NCBI GenBank assembly: GCA_910584145.1
Contig: CAJTXX010000031.1
Location: 1-24,468 of the forward strand
DNA: 24,468 nt
Direction of reading: 5' to 3'
Source: an uncultured Eggerthellaceae bacterium
GTDB taxonomy: Bacteria > Actinomycetota > Coriobacteriia > Coriobacteriales > Eggerthellaceae
Every line of letters starts with the position of its first letter. Position 1 is the first letter of the stretch. Positions 1 to 7,904 of this stretch are shown here, in pieces. The notes below the pieces were generated by a model that saw only the letters and a list, made by a program, of their open reading frames with translations, searched no databases and was not told the DNA's origin. Both the position numbers and the translations under genes were made by a program.

Positions 1-3000
1 GTTATGCTGCCTTCGGCGTCATAGCCATACCGGTAGGCAGAGAGAACTCCCCCCCTCATTTCCGTAGTGGTGAGCTCTACCACGCGGCCCAGCTCGTCGT
101 AGGCGTAGGTGGTCTTCGTGCCGTCGGGGCGCGTGAGCTCTATCGGGCGGTCGTCTTCATCGTAGGCGTAGGCATAGCGGCCATCGGGCGCTGACACCTC
201 TATGATGTTGCCCGCGCTGTCGTAAGCGTAAGCTGCCTTTGAGCCGTCCGGGTATGTGACCGAGGCAAGGTTGCCCAGGGCATCGTAGGTATAGCTCAGG
301 GTCTGCCCGAGCCCGTCGGTCTCAGACGTTATGCGGCCGAGCTCGTCGTGCTCGAAGGATGCATCGCCAGTGGTATCGCTGCGCTCCACGATGCGGCCCT
401 CTTCGTCGAAGGAGTAGAGCACGCTGGCATCCGGCGCTTGCGAGTAGCTCTTCTCCACCATGTTGTTCAGCTCGTCGTAGGCATAGCGGGTGGTGGCACC
501 GTCGGGCGCTATGGCGGCTTCCAGGCGGCCTTGCATGTCGTATTCCAGCGCCTCTATGGCGCCTGTGGGGCTCTTCACCTGCGTGAGGGAGCCTTCCTCG
601 TCGTAGGAGAGCTCGCGCACACGGTCGAGCGCATCGGTTACGCTGGTGAGGTTGCCCATGCTGTCGTAGGCGTAGCTCGTCTTCGCGCCATCGGCGGCGG
701 TCACGCTCGTCATGCGGCCGAGGGCGTCGTAGTCATATGCGGTGGCCGCGCCGTTGCGGTCGAGGTAGCCGGTCAGGTTGCCCATAGCATCGTAGGCGTA
801 GGTGCGCGCCGAGCCGAGGGCGTCGGTCTCCTCCACCAGGTTGTCATCCTCGTCATAGGCGAACGCGGTGGCGTTGCCGCGCGCGTCCGTTTCCTGCACG
901 AGGCGGCCGTTCGCGTCGTAGGCGTATTCGCGGGCGTGGCCATTGCCGTCTTCTGCCCGCACCAGATTGCCAGCGCCATCGTAGGAGAAGAGCGCCTTCG
1001 CGGCGCCTATGCGCTCCTCGATCATGTCGCCGCGCGCGTCGTAGGCGATCGTAGCGGTGGTGCCCGCAGCATCGGTGGTGGAGGTGAGGCGGCCGAGGGC
1101 GTCGTAGGCATATGCGGTGGACGCGCCGGTGCGGTCGGTGTGTCGCACCACGTTGCCGCGCGCGTCGTAGGCGTAGCGCTCGATACCGGCAGCGCTCGCG
1201 GCTTCGGTCAGGCGGCCGAGGGCGTCGTAGGCATAGCTCACATGCGCGCCCATGTTGTCCGATTCGCTCTCCACCCCATCGTCGGCGCCGTAGGTGAAGC
1301 TGCGCGTGTAGCCCCTCGGCGTGGTGATGGAGGTTATACGCTGGAGCGCATCGTAGGTGTAGGCGTAGCGGGCACCGTTGGGCTGCGTTATGGCCACCAC
1401 CGCGTCTGCCGGGCTCACCTCGTAGGCGGTCACGTTGCCGAGGGCGTCGGTAGTGCTCGTCACGTTGCCGTGCGCATCGTAGCCGTAGGCGGTCTCGGCA
1501 CCGGCGAAGTCGGTATGGAGCGCCACGTTGCCCATGATGTCGTAGGCGAAGCGCTCTTCGTCGCCCCGGCCGTCGGCGTGCGCTATCAGCTGGCCTTCTG
1601 CATCGTAGGCGAAGCGGTTCACGTCGCCTTCGGGGCGCGTGATGCCCACCACGTTGCCCGCGGCATCGTAGGCTATGCCCGTCTCGTGCCCGTTGGGGTC
1701 GGTCAGGGCCACCGGCCGGCCGAGGGCATCGTAGCTCGCTGTGGTGGAGAAGCCCTCTTCGTCGGTCTCCTCGACTGCGTTGCCGGCGGCGTCGTAGGCG
1801 TAGCGCTTCGCGTGGCCCAAGGCGTCGGTCTCTTGCACGAGGCGGCCGAGAGCATCGTAGGCGTATGCGGTCAGGGCGCCGTCGGGCTGGGTGACGGATG
1901 CCATGTTGCCCTGCTCGTCGTAGGCATAGGCGGTCTTGTTGCCGAGCGCGTCGATGGCGCTCACCACCCTGTCCATCGCGTCGTAGGCGTATTCCGTCCG
2001 CGCGCCCGTGAAGCCCACCTCGGCTACCACGTTGCCCCATACGTCGTAGGCGAGGGAGGCTTCGCGGCCGGCAGCATCGACGGCAGAGATCATGCGGCCT
2101 GCGGCATCGTAGGCGAACGCCTGCGAGCCGGTGGCGGTGCTCTCTTGGCTGATGAGCCTGCTGCGCGCGTCGTAGGCGTAGTCGGTCGCCACCCCGAGCG
2201 CGTCCACCATGCGGGTGAGGTTGCCGGCAGCGTCGTAGGCGTATTCCTCCACATCTCCGGAGGGCAGCGTGCAGCTCACCATATTACCTGCCGCATCGTA
2301 CCCGTACGACACGGTGCGGCCGAGCGCGTCCACCGCTTCTGCCACACGGCCCACGGCGTCGTAGCTGAGGGTGCGCACCGCGCCTTCCGGCCCCTCCTGC
2401 CTTACCAGATTGCCGGCCGCATCGTATCCGTAGCTGGTGCTGTTGCCCAGAGGGTCGGTCTGCGAGACGAGGCGGCCTGCCGCGTCGTAGGCGAAGCTCC
2501 AAGCGTTGCCGAGCGCATCGGTGGCACCGGTCGCATTGCCAGCGGCATCGTAGGCGTAGGCCGTGGTGTTGCCCAACACGTCGGTGGCGGACACCACGCG
2601 GCCCGCCTTGTCGTAGCCGATCTGCGTGATGGCGCCCGCCGGGTCTTCCATTTCCACGACTTTGCCCGCCTTGTCGTAGGTGAGCTTCGTGGCGCCGCCA
2701 TCGGGGTCTACCACCTTCACGATGTTGCCTATGGCGTCGTAGGCGCATTCGGAGCGGCGCCCTCCCCTGTCCACCGATTCGATGCGCCCAGCCGGGCTGT
2801 AGGCGGTCGATGTGGTAAGGCCCGCGGCGTCGGTGTAGGTAGCGAGGCGCCCGCCCGGAGCGTACGTCGCGCTCTCCGTTGCGCCGTCGGCGTAGGCGAT
2901 GGAGGTGAGGTTGCCCAGTGCATCGTAGGTGTAGGCCGTGGTGTTGCCGTTGGCGTCCGTTACCGAGGCGGGCTGCTCGGCTATGCCCTCGTAGGTGGCC

Positions 3001-4130
3001 GATTCGGTAGCGCCGTTCGGGTAGGTGGTGAGCACCGGCCGGTTGCGCTCGTCGTAGCCGTAGGCCGTGCGGTTGCCGTCTGCGTCGGCCGATGCCGTCA
3101 TGCGGTGGCGGCCGTCGTATTCCATGCGGGTGGTATTGCCGAGGGAGTCTGTCTCGCTTATCTGGTTGCCCACGCGGTCGTAGGCGTAGCGCGTGGTGTT
3201 GCCGAGCGCGTCGGTCATAGACGTTATGTTGTAGACGGCATCGTAGGTGAAGCGCGTGGCGTTGCCACGCGGGTCGGTTACCGAGGCGAGCAGCCCGGCC
3301 GCGGTGAGCTGGTACACCGTGCGAGCGCCCGTGCCATCTTGCGTAGAGGTGACGCGCCCTATGGCATCGTAGGTGGTGCGTTCTGACGCGCCCGTCGGGT
3401 CGATCGTGGCGATGCGGCGCCCCATAGCGTCGTAGGAGTAGCTCGTGGTGTTGCCGTAGTTGTCAGCCTCGGCGGTTACCAGCGCGCCGCTGTAGGTGTA
3501 TTGCGTGCGCACGCCATCGGCGTCGGTCTGCGATGTCAGGCGGCACATGCTGTCATACGTGCGCTGGAACGATTCGCCGCTCGTGCATGTTTCGCTCACC
3601 AGGTTCCCGCGCGCATCGTAGGTGTAGGAGGTGATGGTGCCATCGGGCGCCACTGCCTGCGTCATGCGGTCTTTCGCGTCGTAGGCGTAGCGCGTCTCAG
3701 CGCCATCGGGCGTGGTAGCGCAGATCAGGTTCCCGCGGCTGTCGTACGCGTACGTGCCGTCCTCGTCGGATACAAGGGTGTTGTTCGCGCCATAGCTGCG
3801 CGAGACGGCAGACCCATCGGGGTAGGTTATGCCCGTCGTGCGCATCTGAGCGTCGTAGGCATATACCGTGACGTTGCCCTCGGCATCGGTGGCGGTGGTG
3901 GCGCCGTTCGCGTAGCGCAGCGTGGAGACGTTGCCCGCCGCATCCCATTGGCGGGTCACGCGAGCTTGGCTGTCGTATTCGTTCTTCACCACGCGGGTGC
4001 CGGCTTCGTCGTACCACGCCGTCATGCGGTTCTTCGCATCGTATTCATACCGGATGCGCTGCCCCGCGGCGTTCGTGAAGGAGACGAGGTTGTCGTTCGC
4101 GTCGTAGCCATACCGCACGGTGTGGCCGTC
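1..4130 (-). repeat. YD-repeat tract, about 63-bp period
   Basis: This is the protein-coding repeat tract of the RHS gene. Units of about 21 codons follow the pattern YDAxGNxxxxTDxxGxxTxYAYD, seen on the plus strand as recurring gtcgtaggcgta-like strings about every 63 bp. I estimate 60-65 units from tract length divided by period, not from an exact count. In RHS proteins these repeats form a spiral beta-shell that encloses the C-terminal cargo. The units diverge in sequence but keep frame. Confidence 0.85.
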
Positions 4131-7100
4131 GGGCAGCGTTATGGCGCCGATGTGCCCCTTACCATCCATCTGCACGCCGTACGCCCGGCCGGTGGGCGAG
4201 GTGATCGACTTCAACTGAGCCGAGCCATCGTAGGCCAGCACCGTGCGCAAGCCGCGCGCCGAGTACACGTCGGTCAAAAGGCCCCAAGCGTTGAAGCAAC
4301 GATAGCTGCCATCGGCCGCATGCAGCTCGAAGCGGTAGAGCAAAGGCGCGGTGCCGCCGGGCTCGGCTGCCGTACCGCGGTAGGCTATCCGCTTCAAGGT
4401 GAGGTCGAAGCCATCTGGGGCCTTGTAGCCGCCGCGGCCATCGGGTGGGAACCACAGCGTCTTGCCGTCGCCTGCCATGTATATGACGCTGCCATCGGCC
4501 GCCTGCGAGAGCGATTCAGCATATGCGAAGCTCCAGTTGCGCCCGAGCAGGGTCTGCGCGCCCTCGTTCTTCGAGTTGTAGGTGCGCATGAGCGCGAAGT
4601 CGCCCTCTATCTCGGGCACGGTGGCGTCGGTGGCTTCCAGCACGAAGTTGCCGGTGTTCATGTTCACCGGCTCGAAGCCGTATTCGCAATGCTTGCCGCG
4701 GCCCATCAGCGCTGAGTCGATGCGGCGCTTCTGATCATCGGTGAGGTTCGTGGGGTTGTAGGCGACGTTCGTCTTGGGGTTGCGCACGAATATGGTGTTG
4801 CCGTTCACTACCAAGCTGTCCTGCACGCGGTTGTCCTTCGCCAGCGTGCTCAGGCTGACGCCGTAGTGGTTGGCGATGTAGGGCAGCGTGTCTTTGAGCG
4901 ATGCCTTGTACACCAAGAACTTGTCGGAGGTGGCCTCTTTGCCGGTTATGCCGCTGAGCGCGGCTGTGGCGCGCACCACGTACACCGTGTTGTATGACAG
5001 CTTCGAGAACACGCCGCTCTGCCAGTTCGAGAGCTTGTCTTTGTAGCGCGTGCCGTTGGGCACTTGGTCTTGCCACGGGGTGGAATCGGGGTACTTGTAG
5101 CTGCGGCTGGCGTACGAGAGCCCCTGCTCGCCGGCGGGGTCGAGCGTGTAGGCCACCCACGAGCGCGGCGTGGCCAAGCCGTCAGCGAACACGCCGTCGA
5201 GTTGCAGCTTGTTGTTGGAGTCGTGCTCGGTTATGGTGCGCAGGTTCACCGTGGTGGCATCGAGCGACATGTTCTCGTCCACCGGGTCGGGTATGCTCCA
5301 GTTCACCTCCAGCCTCGGGCCATGCGTGCTGAACCGGTTGTCGAACAGCTCGCATTGCGAGCGCTCGTTCTCGGCCTTCACGCAGAAGCCGTACTGCGGA
5401 TAGACGTCCTGCACCCAGTTGTTCACGGCTTCGCGCACGTCCCAGTTCACGTAGCCGGCCGAGGTGTTGGCGCGCTGGTAATCGAGCAGCTCGTGGCCGA
5501 GCGGCAGCTGGCTGTTCCACGACAGCGTGCCCATGTCCCACCCGTTCATGACGCGGTACAGGCCGAAGTTCGTGCCGCCGTTGCTGTAGTGCGTAGCCTG
5601 CCACAGCGAGAAGGTGGCCGAGTCGATGCGGGCCTCCGACATGATGTAGCGGAAATCGTAGTTGACCGAGGCATACACGCGGCAGATGGCGTGCCCCACG
5701 CCGTAGTTGAATGAGCCTGTACCGGTGGCGACACCGTCGTCGTAGCCGGCGTACGAATAGTCGTTCTCGCCCACTACGAGGTTCGCCCATTGCTGCTCGA
5801 CGCAGCTGACGCGCACCGCGCTCGGCGCGATATCCACCGTCGGGTCGATGCGCACCGGGTAGGCCCGCTCGGGTGCGACGAGCCATTCGCGGGACGCCTC
5901 GGTGGTCAGGATGGTAGCGCCATCCGGGCCTTCTTCCAGATGCAGCTCCACCTCGTTCGACACCGCACCGGCCGCATCGGTGGCTATGGGCGCGGCTATG
6001 GAGAGCACCTCGTCCTCGCCTGCGCGCACGACCACCACGCCGCATTCCAGCGTGGCAGAAAGCCCTTCCGACAGCACGAGGCGGCACGAGAACGCGTTGG
6101 CGTCCACCGGCTCGTTCAGCACGATGTCCTCTTTCACCAACGAGCCCACCAGCGTGTACTGATAGTCGATGCCCTCCTGCACGTCGGTGTAGCGTATGGC
6201 GTTGCCCGACGCGGCCGAGCGCGAGAAGTCGCCTTCGCAGGGGATGAGCTCTATGCGGTGGTCGCCCTGCTCTATGGCGAGGCCGTGCTGGTCGTCCATC
6301 GCATCGGGCAGCTTCGCCTTGAAGCTGTTAGAGCGGTTCTCGTATACCACGTCGTCTGAGAACCACGATGTCTTCTTCGCGTCGAGGGTGTTGTCTATGG
6401 CGCGCACTTCGCCGTCGTCATCGGTGTAGGCCTGCGCCACGCCGCCTATGACGGTGGTGTATTCGCGCGCCGAGCGCTGGAATACGGTGATCTCGTCGTC
6501 GGTGTAGACCGCTTCGCCTGCTGCCGGCTCGCTGCCGTAGTAGTCGAGCGGGGGCGCTGCCTCGGGGTCGGAGGGTGCGGCTGGAGCGTCGGACGGGAGG
6601 TCGGTGGCGCCGGGGGCGTCGGGCGTGACGGGAGCGGGCTGCTCCCCTTCCTCCGCTGGCTCGGGCACGTATACCTCGGCCGGCGCAGCATCGGGGGCGG
6701 CTGGAGCGTCGCCAGGGTCGGCCAAAGCGCGCGGCGCATCGCCGAGCAGCGAGAAGACGAGCGCGAACGCCATCACGCAGGCCACCGCCTGGTTCGCACG
6801 ATGGGCAGCGCGGGCGGAGATGCTGGAGATGTTCCATGGGATGGCCGCAGACGGCGGCTCGCCGTGAGCTGCCGCCAAGCAGAACGCGCACGCGAGCAAG
6901 AGCCATGCGCCACCGAGAGCGGTGCCCGCTACCACCTCGCAGGCGATGCGCACCGCAGCGGCGGGGATGAACCCGAGCAGCGCCCACGCGACCCCTCCCA
7001 GCACCACCGTCAGAACGGTGACGAGCAGCACTGGCAGGTAAGCGCCGCGCAAAGCCAGCGCTGCCTTCAGCGGGCCATCTGAGGCGCATCGCGGGCTGAT

Positions 7101-7553
7101 GGCGCTGAGCGCGGCGATGGCGAACAGCGGCGCTGCGCCCACAGCCGCCACCGCGGCTATCAGCTGCACGATGGCGAGCGCAGCACCCATACCCCACCAC
7201 GGCAGGATGACCAGCTGGGCGAGCCGCGCCAGCGCGCCGCCAGCGAGCGCCAACAAGCAGGCGACGCATGCGATAGCGCAGATGCTGATGGCGGCTTGCT
7301 TCGCCAAGCTCGGCGTGTCCGGCCGGCGCGCATGGCGTGCGGCCCGGCATGAGGCGATGGCGCTCGCCTGCCCCAAGAAGCGCACTCCGAGCACCGCCAC
7401 GACGATGGCGGCGAGCGCTGCTCCGCAAGCTTGGAAGATGACAGGAATGGACGGGATCGCATCGGCTGCGGCCATGCTCATCGCGATGATGGCCGCTATG
7501 GCAACCGCATCGACCGACGCGCGGCTGCGCAAAAGGCGTTCTAACCAGCTCAC
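1..7553 (-). CDS. Large RHS/YD-repeat membrane-anchored surface protein, C-terminus outside window
   Basis: One open frame runs from a GTG at 7553 to the left edge (2517 full codons, no stop); the frame was checked at about 7019, 4688, 2729, 1310 and 23. The start follows AGGGGAG with a short spacer. Order of regions: hydrophobic segments near residues 14-30, 42-60, 87-108, 121-152, 172-199, 204-229 and 256-271, the last resembling a signal peptide ending RALA/DPG; a Pro/Ala/Asp/Glu linker (about 278-340); a DNRLRE-like region (about 600-745, with SLWQATHYSNGG and FGLYRVMNGWDM); a LysM-like region (about 878-928, DTLPYIANHYGVS); an RHS N-terminal DUF6531-like region (about 955-1015, NMNTGNFVLEATD); then YD repeats. 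By family this is a WapA/RHS-type surface protein. Such proteins usually carry a variable C-terminal toxin, which would lie to the left. Domain names are from visual recognition. A start further inside cannot be excluded, but no in-frame ATG with a good ribosome site was seen ahead of the last hydrophobic segment. Confidence 0.85.
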   Translation of the reverse strand, partial: MSWLERLLRSRASVDAVAIAAIIAMSMAAADAIPSIPVIFQACGAALAAIVVAVLGVRFLGQASAIASCRAARHARRPDTPSLAKQAAISICAIACVACLLALAGGALARLAQLVILPWWGMGAALAIVQLIAAVAAVGAAPLFAIAALSAISPRCASDGPLKAALALRGAYLPVLLVTVLTVVLGGVAWALLGFIPAAAVRIACEVVAGTALGGAWLLLACAFCLAAAHGEPPSAAIPWNISSISARAAHRANQAVACVMAFALVFSLLGDAPRALADPGDAPAAPDAAPAEVYVPEPAEEGEQPAPVTPDAPGATDLPSDAPAAPSDPEAAPPLDYYGSEPAAGEAVYTDDEITVFQRSAREYTTVIGGVAQAYTDDDGEVRAIDNTLDAKKTSWFSDDVVYENRSNSFKAKLPDAMDDQHGLAIEQGDHRIELIPCEGDFSRSAASGNAIRYTDVQEGIDYQYTLVGSLVKEDIVLNEPVDANAFSCRLVLSEGLSATLECGVVVVRAGEDEVLSIAAPIATDAAGAVSNEVELHLEEGPDGATILTTEASREWLVAPERAYPVRIDPTVDIAPSAVRVSCVEQQWANLVVGENDYSYAGYDDGVATGTGSFNYGVGHAICRVYASVNYDFRYIMSEARIDSATFSLWQATHYSNGGTNFGLYRVMNGWDMGTLSWNSQLPLGHELLDYQRANTSAGYVNWDVREAVNNWVQDVYPQYGFCVKAENERSQCELFDNRFSTHGPRLEVNWSIPDPVDENMSLDATTVNLRTITEHDSNNKLQLDGVFADGLATPRSWVAYTLDPAGEQGLSYASRSYKYPDSTPWQDQVPNGTRYKDKLSNWQSGVFSKLSYNTVYVVRATAALSGITGKEATSDKFLVYKASLKDTLPYIANHYGVSLSTLAKDNRVQDSLVVNGNTIFVRNPKTNVAYNPTNLTDDQKRRIDSALMGRGKHCEYGFEPVNMNTGNFVLEATDATVPEIEGDFALMRTYNSKNEGAQTLLGRNWSFAYAESLSQAADGSVIYMAGDGKTLWFPPDGRGGYKAPDGFDLTLKRIAYRGTAAEPGGTAPLLYRFELHAADGSYRCFNAWGLLTDVYSARGLRTVLAYDGSAQLKSITSPTGRAYGVQMDGKGHIGAITLPDGHTVRYGYDANDNLVSFTNAAGQRIRYEYDAKNRMTAWYDEAGTRVVKNEYDSQARVTRQWDAAGNVSTLRYANGATTATDAEGNVTVYAYDAQMRTTGITYPDGSAVSRSYGANNTLVSDEDGTYAYDSRGNLICATTPDGAETRYAYDAKDRMTQAVAPDGTITSYTYDARGNLVSETCTSGESFQRTYDSMCRLTSQTDADGVRTQYTYSGALVTAEADNYGNTTSYSYDAMGRRIATIDPTGASERTTYDAIGRVTSTQDGTGARTVYQLTAAGLLASVTDPRGNATRFTYDAVYNITSMTDALGNTTRYAYDRVGNQISETDSLGNTTRMEYDGRHRMTASADADGNRTAYGYDERNRPVLTTYPNGATESATYEGIAEQPASVTDANGNTTAYTYDALGNLTSIAYADGATESATYAPGGRLATYTDAAGLTTSTAYSPAGRIESVDRGGRRSECAYDAIGNIVKVVDPDGGATKLTYDKAGKVVEMEDPAGAITQIGYDKAGRVVSATDVLGNTTAYAYDAAGNATGATDALGNAWSFAYDAAGRLVSQTDPLGNSTSYGYDAAGNLVRQEGPEGAVRTLSYDAVGRVAEAVDALGRTVSYGYDAAGNMVSCTLPSGDVEEYAYDAAGNLTRMVDALGVATDYAYDARSRLISQESTATGSQAFAYDAAGRMISAVDAAGREASLAYDVWGNVVAEVGFTGARTEYAYDAMDRVVSAIDALGNKTAYAYDEQGNMASVTQPDGALTAYAYDALGRLVQETDALGHAKRYAYDAAGNAVEETDEEGFSTTASYDALGRPVALTDPNGHETGIAYDAAGNVVGITRPEGDVNRFAYDAEGQLIAHADGRGDEERFAYDIMGNVALHTDFAGAETAYGYDAHGNVTSTTDALGNVTAYEVSPADAVVAITQPNGARYAYTYDALQRITSITTPRGYTRSFTYGADDGVESESDNMGAHVSYAYDALGRLTEAASAAGIERYAYDARGNVVRHTDRTGASTAYAYDALGRLTSTTDAAGTTATIAYDARGDMIEERIGAAKALFSYDGAGNLVRAEDGNGHAREYAYDANGRLVQETDARGNATAFAYDEDDNLVEETDALGSARTYAYDAMGNLTGYLDRNGAATAYDYDALGRMTSVTAADGAKTSYAYDSMGNLTSVTDALDRVRELSYDEEGSLTQVKSPTGAIEALEYDMQGRLEAAIAPDGATTRYAYDELNNMVEKSYSQAPDASVLYSFDEEGRIVERSDTTGDASFEHDELGRITSETDGLGQTLSYTYDALGNLASVTYPDGSKAAYAYDSAGNIIEVSAPDGRYAYAYDEDDRPIELTRPDGTKTTYAYDELGRVVELTTTEMRGGVLSAYRYGYDAEGSI

Positions 7554-7643
7554 TTGTGCTCCCCTTAATGCCACTCGTGAGGTATAAGAAGGGATAGCGT
7601 GGCTGCGTTAGAACTTCGTTGCGGATCCCCGGGCCGATATCTT

Positions 7644-7661
7644 GTCGGCACGTGGTCGGCA
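7644..7661. repeat. Two direct GTCGGCA repeats, 11-bp period
   Basis: GTCGGCA occurs at 7644-7650 and again at 7655-7661, separated by CGTG. The period of 11 bp is about one helical turn, so both copies face the same side of the DNA. The centre also contains the palindrome CACGTG. The site lies about 100 bp upstream of the RHS start codon. It may be an operator, but no regulator is visible nearby. Confidence 0.35.
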
Positions 7662-7688
7662 AGCCGGTCGCTTGTTCTACTGAGCTCG

Positions 7689-7694
7689 ATTATA
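7689..7694 (-). promoter_or_regulatory. Possible -10 (TATAAT) toward the RHS gene
   Basis: A consensus TATAAT reads on the minus strand in an AT-rich patch of otherwise GC-rich DNA. It is about 136 bp upstream of the RHS start, which would give a long leader. The expected -35 position (about 7712-7717) has no TTGACA-like hexamer, so this is only a candidate. Confidence 0.3.
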
Positions 7695-7744
7695 TACCCA
7701 TGCGCAGTGCGATAGCCGATCACTTTCTCGCGAACGGTCGGGCT

Positions 7745-7780
7745 CCCCTTCGCTCCCCCCTCCTTCCCCTTCCGCACCCC
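7745..7780 (-). promoter_or_regulatory. Putative G-quadruplex motif, minus strand
   Basis: The minus strand carries four runs of at least four G: GGGG, 7-nt loop, GGGG, 5-nt loop, GGGGGG, 6-nt loop, GGGG. All loops are 7 nt or shorter, so the canonical quadruplex rule is met. The complementary plus strand is a pyrimidine-rich tract. It lies about 125 bp upstream of fabH and about 190 bp upstream of the RHS gene. Confidence 0.5.
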
Positions 7781-7816
7781 ATCGGCGTGCGTGCTCGCGT
7801 GCGATATGCGGCCTAT

Positions 7817-7838
7817 GGGGCCGGGCGGGGCAGCCGGG
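7817..7838 (+). promoter_or_regulatory. Putative G-quadruplex motif, plus strand, upstream of fabH
   Basis: The plus strand shows GGGG-CC-GGG-C-GGGG-CAGCC-GGG, four runs of at least three G with loops of 2, 1 and 5 nt. It ends 13 bp before the TAGTAT hexamer proposed as the fabH -10. It would therefore cover the -35 area of that promoter. Confidence 0.4.
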
Positions 7839-7851
7839 CGCGGTAATCTGC

Positions 7852-7857
7852 TAGTAT
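7852..7857 (+). promoter_or_regulatory. Possible fabH -10 (TAGTAT)
   Basis: TAGTAT fits the relaxed TANNNT pattern common in actinobacterial promoters. It would start transcription near 7864, giving a leader of about 40 nt. The -35 position is G-rich without TTG, so the assignment is weak. Confidence 0.35.
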
Positions 7858-7904
7858 GGGACCATCTGGTTATCAGGTCATCTTCGAGGGAGCGGGGCTT
7901 ATTC

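Larger units (their letters stand above)
7554..7904. other. Divergent intergenic region between the RHS gene and fabH
   Basis: These 351 bp separate the two divergent starts. No convincing gene was found; the open frames here look like low-complexity shadows. The region holds an 11-bp-period direct repeat (7644-7661), an AT-rich patch with TATAAT on the minus strand (7689-7694), a long pyrimidine tract on the plus strand (about 7743-7780), a G-rich stretch on the plus strand (7817-7838) and a -10-like hexamer before fabH. Both promoters presumably lie here, but no clear -35 was seen for either. Confidence 0.7.

Noticed and set aside
348..3386. 1012-codon plus-strand open frame, and a similar one at 3501-4715
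   Set aside because: Antisense shadows of the RHS repeat tract. The minus-strand frame gives the recognisable YD-repeat pattern, while these give only Val/Gly/Ala-rich repeats.
1..4130. Possible CRISPR-like array because of the regularly spaced gtcgtaggcgta strings
   Set aside because: The spacing (about 63 bp) matches one YD unit in a continuous coding frame, and the sequence between copies is also conserved in pattern, unlike spacers.
7623..7640. Polylinker-like string with adjacent BamHI, SmaI and EcoRV sites, with a SacI site nearby
   Set aside because: The match to cloning-vector polylinkers is short and the flanking sequence is ordinary for this genome, so chance is the simplest explanation.
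6418..7662. 414-codon minus-strand open frame over the RHS N-terminus
   Set aside because: Arg/His-rich product typical of an out-of-frame reading. The frame from 7553 gives membrane helices and runs on into the RHS domains.
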